Assembly: GCF_030812785.1 (NCBI RefSeq) | Contig: NZ_JAUSTJ010000002.1 | Span: forward strand, 1,364,001-1,428,000 | Reading direction: 5' to 3' | Source: Sphingomonas kyeonggiensis | Lineage (GTDB): Bacteria; Pseudomonadota; Alphaproteobacteria; Sphingomonadales; Sphingomonadaceae | Length of the DNA: 64,000 nt | The notes under the pieces: model-generated | The model's database searches: none | What the model was told of the DNA's origin: nothing | What the model saw: only the letters and a program-made list of their open reading frames with translations | Position numbers and translations under genes: made by a program | Shown here: piece after piece, positions 42,442 to 52,325 of the stretch | Layout of the letters: each line of letters begins with the position of its first letter | Position numbering within the stretch: position 1 is the stretch's first letter

Positions 42442-43041
42442 CTATCGGTCGATATCCCGCAGCAGCGGATAGGGGTTGATGTTCTGCCCCTGCCACCAGC
42501 CCTCGCCCGGCTGCATCAGCTTGATCTCGAAATGCAGATGCGGGGCGCCACCCGAGGCGCTGCCGGTATTGCCGACCGTGGCGATCGGCTCGCCCTGCCG
42601 CACCACTGCCTTCTCCGCGACCAGATAGCTGTCGAGATGGGCGTAATAGTGGATCGTGACGCCGTCCCGGGTGCGGACATACAGCGTGTGCCCGCCATTC
42701 ACGCTTTCGAAGACCTTCTCGACTGTCCCCGATGCCGCGGCGAGCACCGGCGTTCCACGGGCCGCCATGATGTCGATCGCGTGATGCTCGCGCGTGCCAT
42801 TGCCTCTGCTCTGCCCCCAGGTATCGCTGAGCTGACGGGCGGCGACGCCCTCGACGGGGATGATCAGCGGCACCGGATCGCCGATGCCGGGCGGTGCGGC
42901 CTGGGGATCGAGCGCCGCCTGCTGGGGAAGCGCCGGCGTGGCGGGCTGCACGGTGATCCGCACCAGCGACAGGAACCCCGCCGCGAGCAGCACCAGCAGC
43001 AGGCCCAGCCCCCAGCCGATTCGCTTCGCCCAGAGCAGCAT
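42442..43041 (-). CDS. M23 family metallopeptidase, membrane-anchored
   Basis: 199 residues from the ATG at 43041. An N-terminal helix (WGLGLLLVLLAAGFLSLVRI) anchors it to the inner membrane. The LytM/M23 domain has HHAIDIMAARGTPVLAAASG (HxxxD zinc ligands) and SGGAPHLHFEIKL (HxH), so catalytic residues are intact. It should cut peptidoglycan cross-bridges. It lies 5 bases after the L,D-transpeptidase gene, a likely wall-remodelling pair. Confidence 0.92.
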   Translation of the reverse strand: MLLWAKRIGWGLGLLLVLLAAGFLSLVRITVQPATPALPQQAALDPQAAPPGIGDPVPLIIPVEGVAARQLSDTWGQSRGNGTREHHAIDIMAARGTPVLAAASGTVEKVFESVNGGHTLYVRTRDGVTIHYYAHLDSYLVAEKAVVRQGEPIATVGNTGSASGGAPHLHFEIKLMQPGEGWWQGQNINPYPLLRDIDR

Positions 43042-43046
43042 GCGCC

Positions 43047-44054
43047 CTACTCCTGGAATACCGCCTCGGTACCAGGCTTGACCATCAGCGCGAGCCGCGC
43101 GGCGTCCCAGTTGGTGAGGCGGATGCAGCCATGGCTCTCGGTGCGCCCGATCGTCTGCGGCTCGGGCGTGCCATGGATGCCGTAATGCTCCTTGGAGAGA
43201 TCGAGCCACACCACCCCCACCGGACCGTTCGGCCCCGGCGGCAGCATCGCCGGGTCACTGCCCTTCTTCGCGTCCCAGAACAGCTTGGGGTTGTAGTGGA
43301 ACTTCGGGTTGGTGTCCGCCCCGTTGATCTTCCAGGTGCCGATCGGCAGCGGATCATGCTCGCTGCCCATGGTCGCGCTGAACTGGGCGACCAGGCGGTT
43401 CTGCTTGTCGAACACCTTGAGCACCTTCTCGCTCTTGTCGACGACGACATGATCCGCCTCGGGCACCTTAGCCTCGACGTTCAGGTCGTTCAGCGTCTGG
43501 CGCCACTCGGGCTTGATGTCGGCCGGATAGTCACGGGAGGCGGGAAGCGCATTGGGAAAGACGAATTCGGCGCCCGGCCGGATCGCCCTGCTGCCGGGGT
43601 TGAGCTCCACCAGTATCTCGGGCGTGGTGTGGAACATCTCGGCCAGCTTCTCGAGCGGTCTCGTATAGGCGAGCGAGGGCAGCTTCGCCTGTTTCTCGGG
43701 GTCCCTGGGGATCGGATTGACGTACGGCCCCTTCAGCGTGTCCGCATCGAGCGTCAGCTTGCGTACCGGACGCAGCGAGGCATAGGGCGCCAGCGCACGC
43801 AGCGTGGCGGGGTCGAGCTTGCCACTGGCCGGCATGCCCCGCGAAATCTGGAAGCCCTTGAGCGCCGCGGTCAGCGACTGACCCTCGCGCCCGTCGAGGA
43901 TGCCGGGCGAAAAGCCGAGATGATCGAGGATCACCTGGGCATGCAGGATCGAATAGTCGATCGGCGGGCGGCCGGAAGTTCCCGCCTGCCCGCTGGCTGC
44001 GGGACCGAGCGAGGCACAGGCGAGACAAGCCGCAAATCCGAGAAATTTCCGCAC
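43047..44054 (-). CDS. L,D-transpeptidase (YkuD) with peptidoglycan-binding domain
   Basis: 335 residues. Signal peptide MRKFLGFAACLACASLGPAA-SGQAG. A PG_binding_1-like region (HAQVILDHLGFSPGILDGRE) comes first, then LysM-like sequence (LAEMFHTTPEILVELNPGSR), and the YkuD domain from ~residue 195: LKVFDKQNRLVAQF and the active site HYGIHGTP...SHGCIRLTNWD with catalytic His and Cys. It forms 3-3 cross-links or attaches proteins to peptidoglycan in the periplasm. Confidence 0.94.
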   Translation of the reverse strand: MRKFLGFAACLACASLGPAASGQAGTSGRPPIDYSILHAQVILDHLGFSPGILDGREGQSLTAALKGFQISRGMPASGKLDPATLRALAPYASLRPVRKLTLDADTLKGPYVNPIPRDPEKQAKLPSLAYTRPLEKLAEMFHTTPEILVELNPGSRAIRPGAEFVFPNALPASRDYPADIKPEWRQTLNDLNVEAKVPEADHVVVDKSEKVLKVFDKQNRLVAQFSATMGSEHDPLPIGTWKINGADTNPKFHYNPKLFWDAKKGSDPAMLPPGPNGPVGVVWLDLSKEHYGIHGTPEPQTIGRTESHGCIRLTNWDAARLALMVKPGTEAVFQE

Positions 44055-44129
44055 CGAATCAAGCTCCTGCAGATCATGTTCCGCAAGAACAACGGGTGGA
44101 ACTCAGGGTTTGTTTCGCGCACACCACAC

Positions 44130-44219
44130 CGTCATCCCGCCCCGGACCTGATCCGGGGCGGGATCTCATGCGGCTCTTTTCCCGCCATCGCCTGAGATCC
44201 CGGCTTCCGCCGGGATGAC
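44130..44219. repeat. Family A palindrome pair upstream of the L,D-transpeptidase gene
   Basis: CGTCATCCCGCCCCGGACCT-GATCCGGGGCGGGATCTC forms a longer internal hairpin on the left, and GAGATCCCGGCTTCCGCCGG-GATGACA is the standard right half. The left half has acquired a different stem (CCCGCCCCGGA/TCCGGGGCGGG), a variant found here only once. Confidence 0.88.
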
Positions 44220-44228
44220 AGAGTAAGG

Positions 44229-44918
44229 TCAGCCGCCCAGCAGCTCCGCGAACGCCTTCACCGCCGCTTCCTCGTCCCCGCCCCACACGGCGCTGGACAC
44301 CGCCAGGAAGTCCGCCCCGGCCTTGACCAGCGGCGCGGCATTGTCCGGCGTGATCCCGCCGATCGCCACGCAGGGCAGCTCGAACAGCGCTGACCACCAG
44401 CTGAGGATCACCGGCTCGGGCCGGTGCCGGGTTTCCTTGGTCGCTGTCGGATAGAAAGCGCCGAACGCGACATAGTCCGCCCCCGCCTCGCCCGCTTCCA
44501 TCGCCTGGTGCCGGCTGTCATGGCAGGTCACGCCGATCTGCACCTGGGGCCCCAGCTCGGCTCTCGCCTCGCGCGGATCGCCATCGTCCTGGCCCAGATG
44601 CACACCGTCCGCACCAAGCCGCTTGGCGAGACTCACATCGTCATTGACGATGAACGCCACGTCCGCATCGGCGCAGATCTTCTGCAGCGGCTCGGCCAGG
44701 CGGGCCGCCTCATGCTGGTCGACGCCCTTCACGCGGAACTGGAAGGCGGCGACCGGGCCGGCGCCCAGCGCGCGCTTCAGTCGCTCGGGGAAGGCACCGG
44801 TCACGTCGAGCGGCGAGATCAGGTAGAGCTGGCACGGCGGCCGGCGCATGTCGCGCACGAACTGGTCGGCGAAATTGGGGTCGAGCGGCGGCAGGCCATC
44901 ATCATCAAGTTCGATCAT
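44229..44918 (-). CDS. thiE: Thiamine phosphate synthase
   Basis: 229 residues, TIM barrel. It joins HMP-pyrophosphate and thiazole phosphate to thiamine phosphate. Motifs: PVAAFQFRVKG (Q-F/L-R-x-K), FIVNDDVSLAKRLGADGVHL-GQDD, GVTCHD near the Mg site, YVAFGAFYPTATKE and CVAIGGITPDNAAPLVKAGA. The N-terminal ~25 acidic residues are a small extension. It has a family A pair between it and the L,D-transpeptidase gene. Confidence 0.9.
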   Translation of the reverse strand: MIELDDDGLPPLDPNFADQFVRDMRRPPCQLYLISPLDVTGAFPERLKRALGAGPVAAFQFRVKGVDQHEAARLAEPLQKICADADVAFIVNDDVSLAKRLGADGVHLGQDDGDPREARAELGPQVQIGVTCHDSRHQAMEAGEAGADYVAFGAFYPTATKETRHRPEPVILSWWSALFELPCVAIGGITPDNAAPLVKAGADFLAVSSAVWGGDEEAAVKAFAELLGG

Positions 44919-45035
44919 CGGGCGAGCCTTAGCGAAAGCCGGTTCGCTTCACCACACTCGATCGAAAGGGAGTGGTAGCACGGCTCCAGCCAAGGCAGGA
45001 TCGCCGCGGGATGACACGCGAAAAGGGGGATTCGC

Positions 45036-45524
45036 ATGTTCAGCATGTTCAAATGGCCGATCGGACGCGCGGGCCGCGGCACGATGTTCTTGTGGCTCCT
45101 GCTCGGCAGCCTGGGCTTTTCGGCGATCAAGTTCCTTGTTTTCCACCGGATCGACATCGGCGCCATCCAGCTTGGCCTTCGTTCCGAGGCGATCGCGCAT
45201 CCGACGGCCTTCCCGCTATGGTATGTCGCGCTGGAAGCCGCATTCGACCTCGCACTGCTCGTCGTCGCCATTGCGCGCCTGCACGACATCGGCAAGCCGG
45301 GCTGGTGGCTGTTCGGTTTCGTCGCGCTGGCCGCCCTCTCGGCTCTGCCCGGGCTCGGCTTCCTCATCCTCGTGGGGTTGATCCTCTGGCTCGCGCTGCT
45401 GTTCTGGCCCGGCACCTTCGGGCCCAATGCCTATGGCCCGCACCCGCTCGGCTGGGAATCGCGCGAGCAGTATGAGCAGCAGATGCGCGAACTCCGCGAG
45501 CACGTCCCGCCGGGCAAGGCCTAG
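45036..45524 (+). CDS. DUF805 family membrane protein
   Basis: 162 residues, about four transmembrane helices. It begins MFSMFKWPIGRAGRGTMFLW and has ARLHDIGKPGWWLFGFVALA, the conserved R-x-H-D-x-G-x-x-G-W/Y-W motif of DUF805. Function unknown. The 3' end overlaps the convergent methyltransferase gene by four bases. AAAGGGGGA precedes the ATG. Confidence 0.9.
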   Translation: MFSMFKWPIGRAGRGTMFLWLLLGSLGFSAIKFLVFHRIDIGAIQLGLRSEAIAHPTAFPLWYVALEAAFDLALLVVAIARLHDIGKPGWWLFGFVALAALSALPGLGFLILVGLILWLALLFWPGTFGPNAYGPHPLGWESREQYEQQMRELREHVPPGKA

Positions 45525-46189
45525 GCGGGACGCACCACTGCCAGCAGAAACCCGTCCCAGCCCTTGTCGCCCACTGTCTGGATTGCAGTGGCATCGAGAC
45601 GTGACTCAGCGGCGACCGCGTCGAACAACGCCCGCGTGCCGATCACCCGCGGATCGGGGTCGTCCGGATCGGTCACAGCGCCCTCCCGTACGACATTGTC
45701 GACGATGATCACGCTGCCCGGCCGGGTGAGCTTCAGCGCTGCATCGAGATAGGCGGTATTGCTCGGCTTGTCGGCATCGATGAAAACCATGTCGAACGGC
45801 CCCTCGCCCGCGGCGATCATCGCCGCCAGGCTCTCCACCGCCAGCCCGGTCCGCACCTCGCAGCGGTCGGCGAGCCCAGCCCGGGCGAGATTGGCCCGCG
45901 CCACCGCGGCATGATGCGGCTCGAGCTCCAGCGTCACCAGCCGCCCATCCTCGGGCAGCGCCCGGGCGAGCCAGATGGTCGAATAACCGCCCAGCGTGCC
46001 GACCTCGAGGATTCGCCGCGCGCCACACATCCATGCGAGCAGCTCGAGCATTCTGCCCTGCGTCGCCGAGACGTCGATCGCCGGCAGCCCGCCCGCCGCA
46101 TTGGCCGCCAGCGCCCCGTCAAGCGCGGGATCGGCGCAGATCAGCTTGCCGCTGATATAGCTATCGACCGCGCGCCAGGCGTCGCTCAC
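45521..46189 (-). CDS. SAM-dependent O-methyltransferase (class I, COMT-like)
   Basis: 222 residues. The family 3 O-methyltransferase pattern is clear: SATQGRMLELLAWMCG, RILEVGTLGGYSTIWLARAL (SAM loop), VTLELEPHHAAVARANLARA, DMVFIDADKPSNTAYLDAAL with the metal-binding Asp, and SVIIVDNVVREGAVTDPDDP. Its preferred acceptor is unknown. The ATG overlaps the stop of the ABM gene by four bases. Confidence 0.93.
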   Translation of the reverse strand: MSDAWRAVDSYISGKLICADPALDGALAANAAGGLPAIDVSATQGRMLELLAWMCGARRILEVGTLGGYSTIWLARALPEDGRLVTLELEPHHAAVARANLARAGLADRCEVRTGLAVESLAAMIAAGEGPFDMVFIDADKPSNTAYLDAALKLTRPGSVIIVDNVVREGAVTDPDDPDPRVIGTRALFDAVAAESRLDATAIQTVGDKGWDGFLLAVVRPA

Positions 46190-46575
46190 CCCCCGGTCCC
46201 CACGCCCGCCACCGGCCGCGTCTCGACATGCGTCTCGAACCCGGCGATCAGCGGCCGCCCCTTGGCGATCGCCGCCTGCACGGCGGGCAGCTTGAGCGAG
46301 TCGGCATGGTGCTGCTTGCTCTGCCAGATCTCGGTGATCCAGATGCCCTCGGCATCCTTCACATCCTCGGCGATCAGATAGGCGATGCAGCCCGGCATAT
46401 CGCCGGTGCCGCCGGAAAGCAGCGCGATCAGTTCGGCGCGCTTGCCCGGCTGGGCCTTGATCTTGCCGATCGTGCCGTAGAGCTCGGCTTCTTCCATGCG
46501 GAATTCCTTGGCAAGGGCCGGCCCGCCCAGCATCGCGAGCGCGAGCCCTGCCAGTACGGGCCGGCGACCGATCAT
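46186..46575 (-). CDS. Antibiotic biosynthesis monooxygenase (ABM) domain protein with signal peptide
   Basis: 129 residues. The N-terminus MIGRRPVLAGLALAMLGGPA-LAKE is a signal peptide with twin Arg (GRRPVLAG), possibly a Tat signal. The ABM ferredoxin-like domain follows: YGTIGKIKAQPGKRAELIAL, IWITEIWQSKQHHADSLKLP, VQAAIAKGRPLI. These proteins oxidise quinols or degrade haem-like ligands without cofactor; the substrate here is unknown. Overlaps fba upstream by four bases. Confidence 0.85.
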   Translation of the reverse strand: MIGRRPVLAGLALAMLGGPALAKEFRMEEAELYGTIGKIKAQPGKRAELIALLSGGTGDMPGCIAYLIAEDVKDAEGIWITEIWQSKQHHADSLKLPAVQAAIAKGRPLIAGFETHVETRPVAGVGTGG

Positions 46576-47486
46576 TCTTCGTTCTTGTAGATGCGGACCA
46601 GCTTGTCGAGCATCGCCAACGCCTCGTCGCGCGGGCGCTGGAAGGTGTTGCGGCCGATGATCGAGCCGTTGCCGCCGCCGTCGCGGATGTCGCGCGCGTC
46701 CTGGTAGACCGCGTCGGAGCCCTTGGCCGCGCCGCCCGAGAAGACGACGATGCGGCGGCCGTTGAAGCAGCTCTTCACGACATGGCCGACCCGGGTCGAC
46801 TGGGCCGACCAGTCGGTGCCCTCATAGGCCTTCTTCGCCTCTTCCTGCTCGATATGGTCGCTGGGCAGCTTCACCTTGATGATGTGCGCGCCGAGCAGGG
46901 CGGCCATGTGCGCGGCATAGGCGCCGACGTCCAGGGCGAGCTCGCCCGACTTGGGCAGCTTGCCGCCGCGCGGGTAGGACCACAGCACCGTGGCGATGCC
47001 CACCGACTTGGCCTCGGCCGACAGTTCCTTGATCTCTTCCATCATCTCGAACACGTCGTCCGAGCCCGGATAGATGGTGAAGCCGATCGCGGCGCAGCCC
47101 AGGCGCAGCGCGTCGTCCACCCCCGCGGTCACCGCCTGGTTGGCGCTGGTCGCCCAGCTGTTCGAGCTGTTGCACTTCAGGATCGTCGGGATCTGGCCGG
47201 CAAAGGTGTCGGCGCCCGCCTCCAGCATGCCGAGCGGCGCGGCATAGGCGCTCAGGCCCGCATCGATCGCCAGCTGATAGTGGTAATGGGGATCATAGGC
47301 GTCCGGGTTCACCGCGAAGCTGCGCGCCGGGCCATGTTCGAAGCCCTGGTCGACCGGCAGGATGATCAGCTTGCCCGTGCCGCCCAGCTTGCCCTGCATC
47401 AGGATGCGGGCGAGGTTGGCCTTCACGCCGGGATTGTCGGACTCGTAGTTCGCGAGAATGGCTTTGACGGCCGGCGTGATCGACAT
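46572..47486 (-). CDS. fba: Class I fructose-bisphosphate aldolase (DhnA/FbaB type)
   Basis: 304 residues from the ATG at 47486, preceded by AAGGGGACAAAG. It cleaves fructose-1,6-bisphosphate through a lysine Schiff base. Motifs: LIILPVDQGFEHGPARSFAV, FTIYPGSDDVFEMMEEIKEL, AALLGAHIIKVKLPSDH with the Schiff-base Lys in IKVK, RRIVVFSGGAAKGSD and GSIIGRNTFQRPRDEAL. It belongs to the archaeal/FbaB-like class, not the class II zinc enzyme. It lies downstream of pgk, past a likely terminator. Confidence 0.94.
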   Translation of the reverse strand: MSITPAVKAILANYESDNPGVKANLARILMQGKLGGTGKLIILPVDQGFEHGPARSFAVNPDAYDPHYHYQLAIDAGLSAYAAPLGMLEAGADTFAGQIPTILKCNSSNSWATSANQAVTAGVDDALRLGCAAIGFTIYPGSDDVFEMMEEIKELSAEAKSVGIATVLWSYPRGGKLPKSGELALDVGAYAAHMAALLGAHIIKVKLPSDHIEQEEAKKAYEGTDWSAQSTRVGHVVKSCFNGRRIVVFSGGAAKGSDAVYQDARDIRDGGGNGSIIGRNTFQRPRDEALAMLDKLVRIYKNEE

Positions 47487-47606
47487 CTTTGTCCCCTTGA
47501 ATATGTATCGCTGGGGAGCCCCTATCGCCCGGATTTGCAGGGGAAAAGCCTGACAACGCTGCCACCGGAGTCGCTTTTCTTCGCACTGCGGCAAACCGGT
47601 CGAATC

Positions 47607-47641
47607 AAAAGGGGGAAGGCGGCACCTGCCCCCTTCCCCCT
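47607..47641 (-). terminator. Rho-independent terminator between pgk and fba
   Basis: On the minus strand AGGGGGAAGG and CCTTCCCCCT form a perfect 9-10-bp stem with a ~12-base loop, followed by TTTT. It lies 28 bases after the pgk stop. fba therefore may be partly insulated from the tkt-gap-pgk transcript. Confidence 0.7.
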
Positions 47642-47669
47642 CTCCGATTTCACTGACTTGAAGGCGCGA

Positions 47670-48863
47670 TCAGCGCGTGAGCGCCGCGACGCCGGGCAGC
47701 TCCTTGCCTTCCATCCACTCCAGGAACGCGCCGCCCGCGGTCGAGACGAAGGTGAAGTCGCTCGAGACGCCGGCCTGGTTGAGCGCCGCCACCGTGTCGC
47801 CGCCGCCGGCGACCGAGACGAGCTGGCCTTCCTTGGTCAGCGCCGCCGCGGTCTTGGCCAGGCTGATCGTCGCCGTGTCGAAGGGCGGCGTCTCGAACGC
47901 GCCGAGCGGACCGTTCCACACCAGGGTGCGGCAGGTCTTGAGCACGTCCGCAAGCGCCTCGGTCGCCGCCGGGCCGATGTCGAGGATCATCTCGTCGGCC
48001 GCGACTTCGTGGACGTTGACGGTACGCAGGCTCGGCGGGTTGGCCGCGAATTCCTTCGCCACCACCACGTCGTACGGCAGGTGGACGGTGCAGTTCGCCT
48101 TGTCGGCCGCGTCGAGGATCTCCTCGGCGGTGCCGGTCAGGTCATGCTCGCAGAGCGACTTGCCCACATCGACGCCGCGCGCGGCGAGGAAGGTGTTGGC
48201 CATCCCGCCACCGATGATCAGGTGATCGACCTTGTCGACCAGATGCTTGAGCACGTCGAGCTTGGTCGAGACCTTGGCGCCGCCCACGACAGCCGCGACC
48301 GGCTGCTGCGGGGTGCCCAGCGCCTTCTCCAGCGCATCGAGCTCGGCTTCCATCTGGCGGCCGGCAAAGGCGGGCAGCTTGTGCGCCAGCCCCTCGGTCG
48401 AGGCATGGGCGCGGTGCGCGGCCGAGAAGGCGTCGTTGACATAGAGGTCGCCCAGCGCGGCGAGCGCGGCGACGGTCTCGGGCGCGTTCTTCTCTTCGCC
48501 GGCGTCGAAGCGGGTGTTCTCGAGCAGCGCGATATCGCCCTCGCCCATCGCCTCGATCGCTTCCGCTGCGCCATCGGTGTCGATGAAGCGCACTTCGCGG
48601 CCCAGCACATGGCTGAACGGCTGGGTGACGAGCGACAGGCTCATCTCGGGGTTACGCTGGCCCTTGGGCCGCCCGAAATGCGCGAGGACCACGACCTTGG
48701 CGCCCTTGTCCGCCAGCTCGGCGACGGTCTGCACCGCGGCGCGCAGCCGGGTGTCGTCGGTCACGGCACCATCGGCCATCGGTACGTTCAGGTCCTCGCG
48801 GACCAGCACGCGCTTGCCGGCGATGTCGCCCATGTCGTCGAGCGTCTTGAAGGGGCGGGTCAT
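47670..48863 (-). CDS. pgk: Phosphoglycerate kinase
   Basis: 397 residues from the ATG at 48863, which has GAGGAAG three bases upstream; a TTG further upstream is less likely. It transfers phosphate from 1,3-bisphosphoglycerate to ADP. Motifs: [12 protein letters not shown] (3-PG site), [64 protein letters not shown] and [23 protein letters not shown] at the nucleotide site. Confidence 0.98.
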   Translation of the reverse strand: MTRPFKTLDDMGDIAGKRVLVREDLNVPMADGAVTDDTRLRAAVQTVAELADKGAKVVVLAHFGRPKGQRNPEMSLSLVTQPFSHVLGREVRFIDTDGAAEAIEAMGEGDIALLENTRFDAGEEKNAPETVAALAALGDLYVNDAFSAAHRAHASTEGLAHKLPAFAGRQMEAELDALEKALGTPQQPVAAVVGGAKVSTKLDVLKHLVDKVDHLIIGGGMANTFLAARGVDVGKSLCEHDLTGTAEEILDAADKANCTVHLPYDVVVAKEFAANPPSLRTVNVHEVAADEMILDIGPAATEALADVLKTCRTLVWNGPLGAFETPPFDTATISLAKTAAALTKEGQLVSVAGGGDTVAALNQAGVSSDFTFVSTAGGAFLEWMEGKELPGVAALTR

Positions 48864-48898
48864 GTGCTTCCTCAAAATATTCCGCCCGCCCCAACTCC

Positions 48899-48979
48899 GT
48901 CATCCCGGCGAAAGCCGGGATCTCAGGAGATAGAGCGAGCAGTATGCCTCACGAGATCCCGACTTTCGTCGGGATGACG
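48899..48979. repeat. Family A palindrome pair between gap and pgk
   Basis: CGTCATCCCGGCGAAAGCCG-GGATCTC faces GAGATCCCGACTTTCGTCGG-GATGACG across ~28 bases. It fills most of the 118-base gap between gap and pgk, and on the mRNA could make a hairpin that sets relative levels of the two. Confidence 0.92.
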
Positions 48980-48981
48980 GC

Positions 48982-49992
48982 TCAGGCCGTCAGCTTCGCC
49001 ATCGCGCTGGCGGTGTCCACCATGCGGTTCGAGAAGCCCCATTCATTGTCGTACCAGCTGACGACGCGCACCAGCTTGCCGTCGATCACCGCGGTCTCCA
49101 GGCTGTCGACGGTCGACGAGGCCGAGGTGTGGACGATGTCGATCGAGACCAAAGGCTCGTCCGAATACCAGAGGATGCCCTTGAGCGGACCGCTCTCCGA
49201 GGCCGCCTTCAGTACCGCGTTGACTTCCTCGACGGTGACGTCACGCGACGGGGTGAAGGTCAGGTCGACAAGGCTGCCGTCCGGAACCGGAACGCGGATC
49301 GCCGAGCCGTCCAGCTTGCCCTTCAGCTCGGGCAGCACCTCGGCCACGGCGCGGGCAGCGCCGGTGGTGGTCGGGATGATGCTCATCGCGGCAGCGCGCG
49401 CACGACGCAGGTCCGGGTGGATCTGGTCGAGGATCTTCTGGTCGTTGGTATAGGCGTGGACCGTGGTCATCAGGCCGCGCTCGATGCCGATCGCGTCGTT
49501 CAGGACCTTGGCGACCGGCGCCAGGCAGTTGGTGGTGCACGACGCGTTCGAGACGATCGTGTGGCCGGCCTCGAGCTTGTCGTTGTTCACGCCGAACACG
49601 ACGGTCAGGTCGACATTCTTGCCCGGGGCCGAGATCAGCACCTTCTTGGCGCCGGCATCGATGTGCTTCTGGGCCGAGGCGCGGTCGGTGAAGAAGCCGG
49701 TGCACTCCAGAACCAGCTCCACGCCATTCTCGGCGTGCGGCAGGTTGGCGGGATCGCGCTCCTTGGTCACCTTGATGCGCTTGCCGTCGATGACCAGGTC
49801 ATCGCCGTCCGCCGAGACGGTGCCCGGATACTTGCCGTGCACGCTGTCGCGCGAGAACAGCCAGGCGTTCGACTTGGCGTCCGCGAGATCGTTGATCGTG
49901 ACCAGCTCGAGCCCGCTGTCGGGGCGCTCGAGGATCGCGCGCGCCACCAGTCGACCGATGCGCCCGAACCCGTTGATCGCAACCTTCGTCAT
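48982..49992 (-). CDS. gap: Glyceraldehyde-3-phosphate dehydrogenase, type I
   Basis: 336 residues. NAD-binding domain starts [20 protein letters not shown]. The catalytic Cys is in [19 protein letters not shown] (~residue 152) with the His later in the chain; the S-loop region [20 protein letters not shown] is typical. Coenzyme preference cannot be fixed by eye. The ATG overlaps the tkt stop by four bases. Confidence 0.98.
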   Translation of the reverse strand: MTKVAINGFGRIGRLVARAILERPDSGLELVTINDLADAKSNAWLFSRDSVHGKYPGTVSADGDDLVIDGKRIKVTKERDPANLPHAENGVELVLECTGFFTDRASAQKHIDAGAKKVLISAPGKNVDLTVVFGVNNDKLEAGHTIVSNASCTTNCLAPVAKVLNDAIGIERGLMTTVHAYTNDQKILDQIHPDLRRARAAAMSIIPTTTGAARAVAEVLPELKGKLDGSAIRVPVPDGSLVDLTFTPSRDVTVEEVNAVLKAASESGPLKGILWYSDEPLVSIDIVHTSASSTVDSLETAVIDGKLVRVVSWYDNEWGFSNRMVDTASAMAKLTA

Positions 49993-51965
49993 GCCTGTTC
50001 TCCGTTCAACTTTTCGACGATCTGCGGAACGATGGCTCCCGCAGTGAGCCCGAAATGCTCGTAGAGCTTCAGATAGGGACCCGAGGCGCCAAATCCATCG
50101 ACGCCAAAGTTTAGTCCATCCAAGCCAGTGTATCGCTCCCAGCCCAGCGTGGTGCCGGCCTCGATCGAGACCTTGAGCGCATGCGCCGGCAGCAGGTCAC
50201 GCTTGTACTGCGCATCCTGCGCGTCGAAGCGCTCCCAGCACGGCATCGAGACGACGTCCGCGCCGATGCCCTGGGCTTCCAGCTCGTCCCGCACGGCGAC
50301 GGCGATCTCGACTTCCGAGCCGCTGGCGATCAGCACCACCTGGCGCGGCGCCTCGGCCTCGCGGATCGCATAGCCACCCCGTGCCGAGCGGTTCTCGCCG
50401 GCTTCGCTGCGCAGCTGCGGCAGGTTCTGGCGGCTCAGCGCGAGCAGGCCCGGGCCGTCCGCCTTCTGCAGCGCCAGTTCCCAGCACTCCGCAGTCTCGA
50501 CCACGTCGCACGGGCGATAGACGTCGAGGTTGGGGATAAGGCGCAGGCTGGTCAGATGCTCCACCGGCTGGTGGGTCGGGCCGTCTTCGCCCAGGCCGAT
50601 TGAGTCGTGGGTCATCACATAGATGACACGCGCCTGCTGCAGCGCCGAGAGGCGGATCGCCGCGCGGGCATAGTCCGCGAACACCAGGAAGGTGCCGCCA
50701 TAGGGGATCACGCCGCCATGCAGCGCCATGCCGTTCATCGCCGCCGACATGCCGAACTCGCGGATGCCATAATAGACGTAGCGGCTGGCATAATTGTCGG
50801 CGTTGAACGCGCCCAGGCCCTTGGTCAGCGTGTTGTTCGAGCCGGTCAGGTCGGCCGAGCCGCCGACGGTGTCGGGGATCTGCGCGTTGATCGCCTCGAG
50901 CGCCATTTCGCTCGCCTTGCGGGTCGCGACCTTCTGCGGCGCGTCGATCAGGCCCTGGATATGATCCTGCATCGAGAACCAGGCCGGCAGCTCGCCGCGC
51001 ATCCGGCGCTCGAACTCGGCACGATCCTCATGCGCCTCCAGGCGCTTCTTCCACTCGGCATGCGGGGCAGCGCCGCGCTTGCCGGCCTCGAGCCAGGCCT
51101 CGCGGATGTCGCCCGGGATCTCGAAGGCCGGGTGGTTCCAGCCCAGCGCGGCGCGCGCGGCGGCGACTTCGTCCGCGCCCAGCGGCGAACCATGGACCTT
51201 GGACGAGCCCTGCTTGTTCGGCGCGCCCTTCCCGATGATCGTGTGGCACTGGACGAGCGACGGCAGCTCGCTGGCGAGCGCCTCGTCGATCGCGCGGGCG
51301 ATATCGGCCTGATCATGGCCGTCGCACGCGACGACCTGCCAGCCCGAGGCGCGGTAGCGCGCCGGAATGTCCTCGCTCGACGAGAGCGACACCGCGCCGT
51401 CGATCGTGATCTTGTTGTCGTCCCACAGCACGATCAGCTTGCCGAGCTTCAGATGCCCGGCCAGGCCGACCGCCTCATGGTTGATGCCTTCCATCAGGCA
51501 GCCGTCGCCGGCGATCACCCAGGTGCGGTGGTCGACCAGCTCGTCGCCATAGACCGCGTTCAGGTGACGCTCGGCGGCGGCGAAGCCCACCGCCATCGCG
51601 AAGCCCTGGCCGAGCGGGCCGGTGGTGCACTCGACACCCGCCAGCTCGAAATTCTCGGGGTGGCCGGCGCAGGGGCTGCCGATCTGGCGGAAGTCCTGGA
51701 TGTCCTTCAGCGTCGGGCGGGCATAGCCGGTCAGGTGCAGCAGCGAATATTGCAGCATCGAGCCGTGGCCGGCCGACAGGATGAAGCGATCGCGGTCCGC
51801 CCATTTGGGATCGGCCGGATCAAACTTCAGATAATTCTGGAACAGCACGGTGGCGACGTCGGCCATGCCCATCGGCATGCCCGGATGCCCCGAATTGGCC
51901 GCCTCCACGGCGTCCATCGACAATGCCCGGATGGCATTGGCGCAGTCGGTGAAGCTTGCGGTCAC
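49989..51965 (-). CDS. tkt: Transketolase
   Basis: 658 residues from a GTG at 51965 (GGGGACTC upstream). Thiamine-diphosphate enzyme that moves two-carbon ketol units in the pentose phosphate pathway. Motifs: [34 protein letters not shown], the ThDP motif [55 protein letters not shown] and [16 protein letters not shown]. First gene of tkt-gap-pgk-(fba). Confidence 0.97.
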   Translation of the reverse strand: MTASFTDCANAIRALSMDAVEAANSGHPGMPMGMADVATVLFQNYLKFDPADPKWADRDRFILSAGHGSMLQYSLLHLTGYARPTLKDIQDFRQIGSPCAGHPENFELAGVECTTGPLGQGFAMAVGFAAAERHLNAVYGDELVDHRTWVIAGDGCLMEGINHEAVGLAGHLKLGKLIVLWDDNKITIDGAVSLSSSEDIPARYRASGWQVVACDGHDQADIARAIDEALASELPSLVQCHTIIGKGAPNKQGSSKVHGSPLGADEVAAARAALGWNHPAFEIPGDIREAWLEAGKRGAAPHAEWKKRLEAHEDRAEFERRMRGELPAWFSMQDHIQGLIDAPQKVATRKASEMALEAINAQIPDTVGGSADLTGSNNTLTKGLGAFNADNYASRYVYYGIREFGMSAAMNGMALHGGVIPYGGTFLVFADYARAAIRLSALQQARVIYVMTHDSIGLGEDGPTHQPVEHLTSLRLIPNLDVYRPCDVVETAECWELALQKADGPGLLALSRQNLPQLRSEAGENRSARGGYAIREAEAPRQVVLIASGSEVEIAVAVRDELEAQGIGADVVSMPCWERFDAQDAQYKRDLLPAHALKVSIEAGTTLGWERYTGLDGLNFGVDGFGASGPYLKLYEHFGLTAGAIVPQIVEKLNGEQA

Positions 51966-52139
51966 TTGAGAGTCCCCATGATGCTGGCGCGGACGCCTTT
52001 GGTGCCCTTGCGGGCCTACGTCAACCGGCTCGCGCCCGGACTCGAACCGGCGCTGCAATGATCCGCTCTGTCGAAGCCGCGATGAAACCGGTGCCATTCG
52101 GGGGTTGATAGCTTCGGTGGGGGTGCGTAACGCTTGGAT

Positions 52140-52325
52140 ATGGCAAGTACGCCCGCCGATCGTATCGAACTGGCCCTCGTCCGCATCGAGAAGGCCGCAG
52201 CCGCGCGGGCCTATGCCCATGACCGCATCACCCAGCGCCACGCCAAGCTGCGCGCGCGCATCGAGGACGCGGTGTCGTCGCTCGACGCGCTGATCGCCCG
52301 CGAAGCGAAGGGCGAGGAAGACTGA
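52140..52325 (+). CDS. Small helical protein upstream of zapA
   Basis: 61 residues from the ATG at 52140. The sequence is one long helical stretch, ADRIELALVRIEKAAAARAY then RHAKLRARIEDAVSSLDALI, with heptad-like hydrophobic spacing and an acidic tail. Its stop overlaps the zapA start (TGATG), so translation is coupled. In other alphaproteobacteria a small coiled-coil protein is often encoded just before zapA, so a division-associated role is plausible but unproven. Confidence 0.75.
   Translation: MASTPADRIELALVRIEKAAAARAYAHDRITQRHAKLRARIEDAVSSLDALIAREAKGEED

Noticed and set aside
52020..52065. tRNA-like T-arm on the minus strand (CCGGTTCGAGTCCGG)
   Set aside because: Only four T-stem pairs form and no anticodon or acceptor stem can be fitted, so it is not a tRNA gene.
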